Below are positions 13,437 through 18,524 of a stretch of 18,524 bases of DNA, piece after piece. The notes under the pieces were generated by a model that searched no databases, had not been told where the DNA came from, and was given only the letters and a program-made list of their open reading frames with translations. The position numbers were made by a program, and so were the translations under genes. This DNA is from Alphaproteobacteria bacterium (GTDB lineage Bacteria; Pseudomonadota; Alphaproteobacteria; Acetobacterales; Acetobacteraceae), in NCBI GenBank assembly GCA_013298245.1, contig JAAFHD010000019.1, positions 1 to 18,524 of the forward strand, given 5' to 3'. How positions within the stretch are numbered: the first letter of the stretch is position 1; each line of letters opens with the position of its first letter.

Positions 13437-14302
13437 CCGAAGAATTCGATGGCGACTGGCTCGACCTGCGCGAGCCTTTCGACGCCATGGCGCGCGACAT
13501 AGCACTCGCGCAAAAACTCGCCGACGCACTGCCGCAACGCCCGCGCATCCTGGATTTGGGTGCGGGCACCGGCGCGCTGACGCGCTGGCTCGGCCGCGTC
13601 ATTGGCCGCGCCCAGGCCTGGACCCTGGTGGACGCAGACCCCGCGCTGATCGAACGCGCCTTCGACACCATTGCCGAACGCGCCGACGGCATCGGCTGGC
13701 CCAGCAGCTTCCCCAACAAGCGCACGCTGCTGGTGCACGCACCAGGTGGTGCCTGGCGCGTCGAAGCACTGGTCGCGAACCTGGCCCTGGCCCCGCACGG
13801 CCTGCCACTGGCGCAAGTGGACGCGGTCGTATGCACCGCACTCTGCGACCTGGTCAGCGAGGATTGGGTGGCCCGCATGGCCGCCGCCTGCGCCGCGCGG
13901 CGCCTGCCCTTCTATGCCGCGCTGAACACATCAGCACCCACGCGCTTCTCGCCACCGCATCGCGGCGATGCCTTCCTGCGCCGCGGCTTCATGCGCGACC
14001 AGTTGCGTGACAAGGGTTTCGGCGGCCGCGCGCTGGGTGACGCGGCGCCGCGCACCATCGCGGCCGCCTTCGCAGCCCATGGCTACAGCGTGCACACCGC
14101 CGAAACCCCATGGCGCATCACCCGCCGCGATGGCGCGATGGCCGAGGCATTGTCACGCGGCATGCTCGAAGCAGCGGCGCGCCATGAACGCGGCGCGATG
14201 CGCGTGCTGGATGATTGGGCGAACGCGCGCGAAGACCAGATCGATGCGGGCCGGTTGTCGATCACCGTGCCGCATCGCGACGTATTGGCGCTGCCCGCCT
14301 AA
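13433..14302 (+). CDS. Class I SAM-dependent methyltransferase
   Basis: A Rossmann-fold methyltransferase of 289 residues. Motif I is RILDLGAGTGALTRWL (38-53), the acidic strand-2 motif is TLVDADPALIE (64-74), and a strand-4 region AVVCTALCDLVSEDWVARM (131-149) follows. The C-terminal half (FYAALNTSAPTRFSPPHRGD, then FGGRALGDAAPRTIAAAFAA) is unlike small-molecule methyltransferases I know well. It probably forms the acceptor-specific cap. ATG 13433 overlaps the glycosyltransferase stop by four bases. It is the last gene of the five-gene overlapping block, and its TAA overlaps the convergent SDR gene's stop codon by two to three bases, so no room is left for a terminator. The substrate is not known; a pterin, sugar or precursor from this operon is inferred. 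Confidence 0.86.
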   Translation: MTEEFDGDWLDLREPFDAMARDIALAQKLADALPQRPRILDLGAGTGALTRWLGRVIGRAQAWTLVDADPALIERAFDTIAERADGIGWPSSFPNKRTLLVHAPGGAWRVEALVANLALAPHGLPLAQVDAVVCTALCDLVSEDWVARMAAACAARRLPFYAALNTSAPTRFSPPHRGDAFLRRGFMRDQLRDKGFGGRALGDAAPRTIAAAFAAHGYSVHTAETPWRITRRDGAMAEALSRGMLEAAARHERGAMRVLDDWANAREDQIDAGRLSITVPHRDVLALPA

Positions 14303-15075
14303 AGGTTGCGCCTGGCCTGCCGCAGCGTCGGCAGGCCGATGCCCGTCGCGTCAAACCCGCCATCCACCGCGATGATCTGGCCGGTCATGTAGCTGGCGCG
14401 GTCAGTGCAGAGAAACACGATCACCTCCGCCAATTCGCTCTCCAGCCCATAGCGGTTCAGCGGCATATGGTCGTGATAGTCGGCGCGGATTTCGGGCGTG
14501 TGTACCGCCTTGGCCATCGCCGTATCCACCGGCCCGGGTGCCACCGCATTCACGCGAATCCCAAGCCCGCCCAACTCCACCGCCTGCTGCTTCGTCAGAT
14601 GCGCCAGCCCCGCCTTGGACGTGCCATACGCCACGCGCAGCGTGGACGCCCGCAGGCCCGAGATGGAGGTGATGTTGACCACAGCACCCCCACCACCCTC
14701 CGCCATGATCGGCGCTGCCACCTGCGTGCACAGGAAAGGCCCGGTCAGGTTCACCGCCAGCACGCGGTTCCATTCCTCCGGCGTCGTCTCGAGCAGCGGC
14801 TTGAACACCGCAATGCCGGCATTGTTCACCAGCGCATCCAGCCGCCCGAAATGCCGCGCGGCACCGCCGATGGCGGCCTGCACATCGGCGGCGCTGGACA
14901 CATCACAGGCGAAGGCGCGCGTCGCATCGGGTGCCGCCAGTTCCGCCATCGCCGCATCCAGCAGCGCCGCATCCACATCCAGCAGTGCGACGTGAAACCC
15001 CTCCGCCAGGAAACGCCGCACGGTGGCCAGCCCAATGCCGCGCCCAGCGCCGGTGACGATCGCAACCTTGCTCAT
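14299..15075 (-). CDS. SDR-family oxidoreductase (FabG-like)
   Basis: A classical short-chain dehydrogenase/reductase, 258 residues. TGAGRGIG (8-15) is the cofactor motif, NNAG 84-87, Asn109, the catalytic Ser in NITSISG (Ser137 or Ser139), and YxxxK with Tyr150 and Lys154. Asp33 after the second strand (VALLDVD) favours NAD(H). The C-terminus has the usual PLNRYGLESELAEVIVFLCT and a GQIIAVDGGF end. The ATG overlaps the OpgH stop by four bases, with GGAGGA nine bases upstream, so it is coupled to that membrane glucosyltransferase. It resembles FabG but also many sugar, polyol and pteridine-ring SDRs; the substrate is undetermined. Its stop overlaps the opposing methyltransferase gene. Confidence 0.92.
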   Translation of the reverse strand: MSKVAIVTGAGRGIGLATVRRFLAEGFHVALLDVDAALLDAAMAELAAPDATRAFACDVSSAADVQAAIGGAARHFGRLDALVNNAGIAVFKPLLETTPEEWNRVLAVNLTGPFLCTQVAAPIMAEGGGGAVVNITSISGLRASTLRVAYGTSKAGLAHLTKQQAVELGGLGIRVNAVAPGPVDTAMAKAVHTPEIRADYHDHMPLNRYGLESELAEVIVFLCTDRASYMTGQIIAVDGGFDATGIGLPTLRQARRNL

Positions 15076-16664
15076 GCTTGCAGTTCCTCCGGTATGGCGC
15101 CGATGCCGGTCAGCCGCGCCGCGGTCAGCACACAGAACGGCACCGACAGGATCAACGGCAAGACCCAAGGCAGCAACCACCAGGTGGGTGCCAGCCACAG
15201 GCATAGCAGACCGACGAGCACCTGCGGCCACAACAACAGCACCGCATCCCGCCAGCCCACACCGCGCGCCGCGCGGTTCTGCGCGGCCCAACCCACGGCG
15301 CGGCGGAACGGCAGGCCAAACAGCAGCATCGCCTTGTTCATCGTGATGATGATCTCCAGCGCATGGCCATGCAGGATTTCGACCGCAGCACCACGCGCGA
15401 AATGCGCCCGCCCGCCATAGGCCGCGGCCAATGCCGGCTGCGCCAACACCTGCGCATAGCCCGCCAGTTTCGGCGCGTTCTGGGCACCCCATGCGGCCAG
15501 CATCAGCGTGGCCAGCGCCACAGCATCAGTGCCCGCAGCGCCGCCGGTCGCCACATTCAACACCGCCGCCGCCAGCACCACGGCCCATAGCGGCGCCACC
15601 GCAAACAACAGCATCGCCTGCGCCAATTGCCAGCGGCCCATCGGCGTGATTCCGGGCAGTTTCAGCAGCGCCCAGTATTGCATGTTGCCCGCACCCCAGC
15701 GCCGGTCGCGCGCCAGTAATTCGGGCAATGCGGGCGGGCTGCCGGTCAGGCTGCCGGCTTCTTCCGGCAGCAGCATCACCTTCCAACCGGCGGCTGTCAG
15801 GCGCGTCGCCTCCACCTGGTCGTGGCTCAGGATTTGGCGGCCATCGGGCAGGGTTTCCAACCGCGCATGGGCGCGGAAGGGTGCGATGCGGATGATCGCG
15901 TTATGCCCCCAATACGGCCCCGCATCACCCTGCCACCAGGCCTGGCCCACAGCCCAGGCGCGCATGCAGGCGCGCATGCCGAACTGGAACAGCCGCGCGA
16001 AGGCGACCTGCGTGGGCCGCCCCACAATCAGTTGCTGCACGATGGCCAGGTGCTGGTCCGCTTCCATGATCGCGACCAGACGCAGCACGGCGGCTGGTGA
16101 CATCTCGCTGTCAGCATCGAGGCAGATGATATAGCGCGCATCGCCCGCGTGATGGTCCAGGAACTCCATCACATTGCCGGCCTTGAAGCCGGTGTTGTCG
16201 GTGCGGCGGCGATAGCGTGCTGCGGGGAATTCACGCAGCGCCGCTTCTTCCGCAGCAATCGCTTCGGGCGCGCTGCTGTCCGACAGGAACCACAATGTGA
16301 AATCAGCTGGCAGCCCCGCCATCAGCCTGCGCATCGGCGGCGTGATGTCAGCCATGTCCTCGTGCCGGATGCAGACGGCGATGATGGTGGGTGCCCGCGC
16401 ACCAGCCCGCGCCGCGCGCGCCGCCGGCAGCACCGCCCCAACAGGGTCGCGCGCACCCAGCAGGATGACCAGCCCGATCAGCGCGTTCGCGGCCGATATG
16501 CCAAGCCAGGGTGCCACGCCCACGAAGGCCAGCAACGCCACCCATTCCAGTGGCGTGACGCCGCCTGGCACCACCGCGCGCCAACACAGCCAGACCAGCG
16601 CGACCGCGACCGCGCCCAGCAACCCGACGAAGACAACGCGCCGCATCAGCATGGGCATGTGCAT
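15072..16664 (-). CDS. opgH: Membrane glucosyltransferase, OpgH/MdoH-like
   Basis: A GT2 inner-membrane glycosyltransferase of 530 residues resembling OpgH, which makes the glucan backbone of periplasmic glucans. Two N-terminal helices (about 9-30 and 40-70) precede a cytosolic catalytic domain: IIAVCIRHED near 94, FKAGNVMEFL (160-169), CLDADSEMSP (181-190, metal-binding DAD), PYWGHNAIIRI (250-260), ILSHDQVEA (278-286, catalytic Asp282) and DRRWGAGNMQY (320-330, the R-R-W acceptor motif). About four further C-terminal helices follow. It is shorter than the roughly 850-residue E. coli OpgH, lacking the long N-terminal extension, as is common in alphaproteobacteria. No opgG lies next to it; the partner in the operon is an SDR. 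The ATG at 16664 has a weak ribosome site and Met3, Met5 or Met7 could also serve. Confidence 0.9.
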   Translation of the reverse strand: MHMPMLMRRVVFVGLLGAVAVALVWLCWRAVVPGGVTPLEWVALLAFVGVAPWLGISAANALIGLVILLGARDPVGAVLPAARAARAGARAPTIIAVCIRHEDMADITPPMRRLMAGLPADFTLWFLSDSSAPEAIAAEEAALREFPAARYRRRTDNTGFKAGNVMEFLDHHAGDARYIICLDADSEMSPAAVLRLVAIMEADQHLAIVQQLIVGRPTQVAFARLFQFGMRACMRAWAVGQAWWQGDAGPYWGHNAIIRIAPFRAHARLETLPDGRQILSHDQVEATRLTAAGWKVMLLPEEAGSLTGSPPALPELLARDRRWGAGNMQYWALLKLPGITPMGRWQLAQAMLLFAVAPLWAVVLAAAVLNVATGGAAGTDAVALATLMLAAWGAQNAPKLAGYAQVLAQPALAAAYGGRAHFARGAAVEILHGHALEIIITMNKAMLLFGLPFRRAVGWAAQNRAARGVGWRDAVLLLWPQVLVGLLCLWLAPTWWLLPWVLPLILSVPFCVLTAARLTGIGAIPEELQA

Positions 16665-16682
16665 AGCCGCCGGGCCGCGCGT

Positions 16683-16727
16683 GGAATATCCCTACATGAC
16701 AATCGGATATCCTTCCGCCTTGTCATG
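16683..16727. promoter_or_regulatory. Interleaved palindromes in the opgH divergent region
   Basis: Within 45 bases lie GGAATATCC (16683-16691), CATGACAA (16695-16702), the perfect palindrome GGATATCC (16705-16712) and TTGTCATG (16720-16727). CATGACAA and TTGTCATG form an exact 8-base inverted repeat around GGATATCC. The two GATATCC-like sites are about 21.5 bases apart centre to centre, two helical turns. This is a plausible operator region for opgH and for the divergent small gene; the regulator is unknown. Confidence 0.45.
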
Positions 16728-16771
16728 CGCAGCCCACCCCCGGGAGACATCGAAACGCGCATAACGTCAGC

Positions 16772-17035
16772 ATGCGAAGCCTCCCCATCCTGATCGTGTT
16801 GATCGCGGGCACAGCCTTCGCGCAGCCCGCGCCCCAACGTATCCCGCCGCCCGACAGCGACGATTACTGCCACTCGCTGATCGCGCGTGTGGCCGCAGCC
16901 CCGGTCAACGGCAATGCCGATGTGGTGCGCGACCTGGCGAGCGAGGGCGAGACACTCTGCGCCAATGGCCAGTCGCGCCGCGGCATCGCCAAGCTGCGGC
17001 GCGCCTTGCGGATCGCGCTCATCCATCATGGGTGA
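16772..17035 (+). CDS. Small exported protein of unknown function
   Basis: I do not recognise a named family. The product is 87 residues with a clear Sec signal peptide (MRSLPILIVLIAGTAFAQPA, cleavage near Ala17). The mature part is a Pro-rich linker, then a small helical region DYCHSLIARVAAAP, then DVVRDLASEGETLCANGQSR and IAKLRRALRIAL. Two cysteines (in DYCHS and TLCANG) could form a disulfide in the periplasm. The pattern resembles small helical periplasmic proteins seen in related Acetobacteraceae, but I can give no function. It is divergent from opgH and precedes the TRAP gene by 51 bases in the same direction. Confidence 0.78.
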   Translation: MRSLPILIVLIAGTAFAQPAPQRIPPPDSDDYCHSLIARVAAAPVNGNADVVRDLASEGETLCANGQSRRGIAKLRRALRIALIHHG

Positions 17036-17086
17036 CAATTCGGTCTGATACCGTCATGAATAGGCCAACGTCCAAAAGGCCTTAGC

Positions 17087-18524
17087 ATGTCCGGTACTGC
17101 CCAGGACGGCGTCGACGCCGCCACCGCCAAGCGAATCGAGCAACTGATCGAGAGCGAAGAAGGGGCGATGAACCGCTTCACAGGCGTGCTTGCCCTGGCG
17201 GCGGTTGGCATCGCGCTGGCGATGTCGCTGTTCCATCTCTACGCCGCCTGGTCGATCGTGCCGACAACCGTGCTGCGCTTCGCGCATGTCGGTTTCACCA
17301 TGACATTGGGCTTCCTGCTCTTCCCCATGATGCGCCGCTTCCGCGACCGCTTCATGCCGTGGGACTGGGCGCTGATCGCAGCCGGCATCTATGTCACCTG
17401 GTATCTGATTTCCGGCGGCGATGACCTGCAGGACCGCATCATCTTTCCCGAACCGATGGACATCGTCGTCGGCTGGCTGCTGATCGCCTTGGTGCTGGAA
17501 GCCACGCGCCGCGCCACCGGCTGGATCATGCCGGTGGTCGCCATCGCCTTCATCCTTTACGCCTTCTACGGCAACCATCTGCCGGCACCCTGGACGCATC
17601 GTGGCTATGACGCCGAGCGGCTGATCCCGCATCTGACCATCACGCTCGAAGGCATCTTCGGCACGGCGGTGGATGTCTCGGCCACGCTGATCATCCTGTT
17701 CACGATCTATGGCGCGATTCTGGGTGCGACTGGGGCGGGCAAATTCTTCGTGGATTTCTCCTTCGCCGCGACGGGCGGAAAGCCCACCAGTGCGGGGCGC
17801 ACCGTCGTGCTGTCTGCCTTCCTGCTGGGCGGGCCATCGGGTTCGGGTGTGGCGACCACCGTCACCATCGGCACCGTCGCCTGGCCGATGATGAAGAAGG
17901 TCGGCTATTCGGGGCATGACGCCGGCGGGCTGCTGGCGGCGGGTGGCTTGGGCGCCATCATCTCCCCGCCCATCATGGGTGCGGCCGCCTTCCTGATCGC
18001 GGAATACCTCAAGATATCCTACCTCGACGTGCTGCTGATGGCGCTGGTGCCGACCTGCCTCTACTACGCCGCATTGCTGTTCATGGTGGAACTGGATCAG
18101 CGCCGCATCCGCGCCCGCCCCGGCTTCGTCGAACCCCCACCCATCAAGGTGGATCCGGTGGGCCAGATGTTCCGCCGCGGCTGGTACCATTTCACCAGCC
18201 TGATCGCGATCATCGTCTTCATGTCGATGGGCTATTCCGCGACGCTCTCGGTGCTCTACGCCATGGGCCTGGCGATCGCGCTGTCATTCCTGTCGCGCGA
18301 GCACGCATTATGGCCGATGAAGCTGGTGCGCACGCTGGCCGCGGGTTCAGAACAGGCGATCGGCATCGCCGCCACCTGCGCCTGTGCGGGCGTCATCGTG
18401 GGTTGCATCACCCTGACCGGCTTGGGCCTGCGCTTTTCCGACATCGCCATCCAGGCGGCCGGCGGGTCGCTGGTCATCACCGCGATCTACACAGCACTGA
18501 TCGTGTGGGTGGTGGGTTTGGCGG
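17087..18524 (+). CDS. TRAP transporter fused permease (DctQM fusion, TAXI type), C-terminus beyond window
   Basis: The fused small and large membrane subunits of a tripartite ATP-independent periplasmic transporter, 479 residues visible. After a hydrophilic N-terminal segment (about residues 1-29) comes a DctQ-like four-helix part, with LRFAHVGFTMTLGFLLFPMM near 64-83. The DctM-like part follows: DIVVGWLLIALVLEATRRAT, FILYAFYGNHLPAPW, GGPSGSGVATTVTIGTVAWP and GLLAAGGLGAIISPPIMGAA. These are hallmark motifs of the 4TM/12TM fusion family, which normally works with a TAXI-type binding protein not seen in this window. The ATG at 17087 has AAAAGG seven bases upstream. The energy source is an ion gradient. 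Substrates of TAXI systems include glutamate- or other carboxylate-type molecules; none can be assigned here. Confidence 0.94.
   Translation, partial: MSGTAQDGVDAATAKRIEQLIESEEGAMNRFTGVLALAAVGIALAMSLFHLYAAWSIVPTTVLRFAHVGFTMTLGFLLFPMMRRFRDRFMPWDWALIAAGIYVTWYLISGGDDLQDRIIFPEPMDIVVGWLLIALVLEATRRATGWIMPVVAIAFILYAFYGNHLPAPWTHRGYDAERLIPHLTITLEGIFGTAVDVSATLIILFTIYGAILGATGAGKFFVDFSFAATGGKPTSAGRTVVLSAFLLGGPSGSGVATTVTIGTVAWPMMKKVGYSGHDAGGLLAAGGLGAIISPPIMGAAAFLIAEYLKISYLDVLLMALVPTCLYYAALLFMVELDQRRIRARPGFVEPPPIKVDPVGQMFRRGWYHFTSLIAIIVFMSMGYSATLSVLYAMGLAIALSFLSREHALWPMKLVRTLAAGSEQAIGIAATCACAGVIVGCITLTGLGLRFSDIAIQAAGGSLVITAIYTALIVWVVGLA

Noticed and set aside
12231..13529. A 432-codon minus-strand frame across the glycosyltransferase
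   Set aside because: Gly/Ala/Arg/His-rich translation with no domain, antisense to a GT4 gene with intact motifs.
14215..15420. A 401-codon plus-strand frame across the SDR and OpgH 3' part
   Set aside because: Antisense to an SDR with complete catalytic residues; no recognisable motif.
17054..18190. A 378-codon minus-strand frame across the TRAP permease
   Set aside because: Antisense to a protein with hallmark TRAP motifs; the composition (His, Gln, Asp, Arg) is typical of a shadow frame.
1..18524. CRISPR arrays, tRNA or rRNA genes, insertion sequences, phage or restriction genes
   Set aside because: I read both strands for regular repeats, cloverleaf patterns and transposase or defence motifs and saw none; a tRNAscan and CRISPR-finder run would confirm.

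Overview
This is a GC-rich, densely packed chromosomal stretch of an alphaproteobacterium. The protein set points to Rhodospirillales, probably Acetobacteraceae of the Roseomonas type (inference from gene content, not a computed placement): a single-cysteine DksA, FliX beside flgI, a TAXI-type fused TRAP permease, NMT1/THI5-like ABC components, and a two-subunit VC_2705-type sodium symporter. I see no tRNA, rRNA, CRISPR array, insertion sequence or phage gene, and no gene-free stretch longer than 300 bases.

Layout. 1-1323 (minus): small and large subunits of a sodium:solute symporter, the large one cut by the window edge. 1517-2125 (plus): unknown protein. 2145-4260 (minus): three-gene operon of ABC ATPase, ABC permease and zinc-dependent nucleoside/nucleobase deaminase, each overlapping the next by one base. 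4441-6153 (minus): rpsA (ribosomal protein S1) with a strong GNRA-loop terminator. 6433-7452 (plus): NMT1/THI5-like binding protein, the likely missing part of the ABC system on the far side of rpsA. 7513-7929 (minus): dksA. 8084-8461 (minus): fliX. 8573-10361 (plus): flgI, a short flgJ and a FlgN-like chaperone gene.

10374-14302 (plus): the most unusual block. Five tightly overlapping genes encode a stand-alone RibD-type reductase, a zinc-ligand-poor MDR dehydrogenase, a PTPS/QueD homologue that has lost the classical catalytic Cys and His and one zinc His, a GT4 glycosyltransferase and a SAM methyltransferase. Together they look like a pathway for a decorated (glycosylated, methylated) pterin or pterin-like molecule. 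The block starts only 12 bases after the flagellar genes, so both may share transcripts.

14299-16664 (minus): an OpgH-like membrane glucosyltransferase coupled to an SDR oxidoreductase. 16772-17035 (plus): small exported protein. 17087 to the end (plus): fused TRAP permease, truncated by the window.

Regulatory signals include a near-consensus sigma-54 promoter before flgI, a sigma-70-like promoter before dksA, two clear intrinsic terminators, and palindrome clusters upstream of opgH and of the symporter genes.
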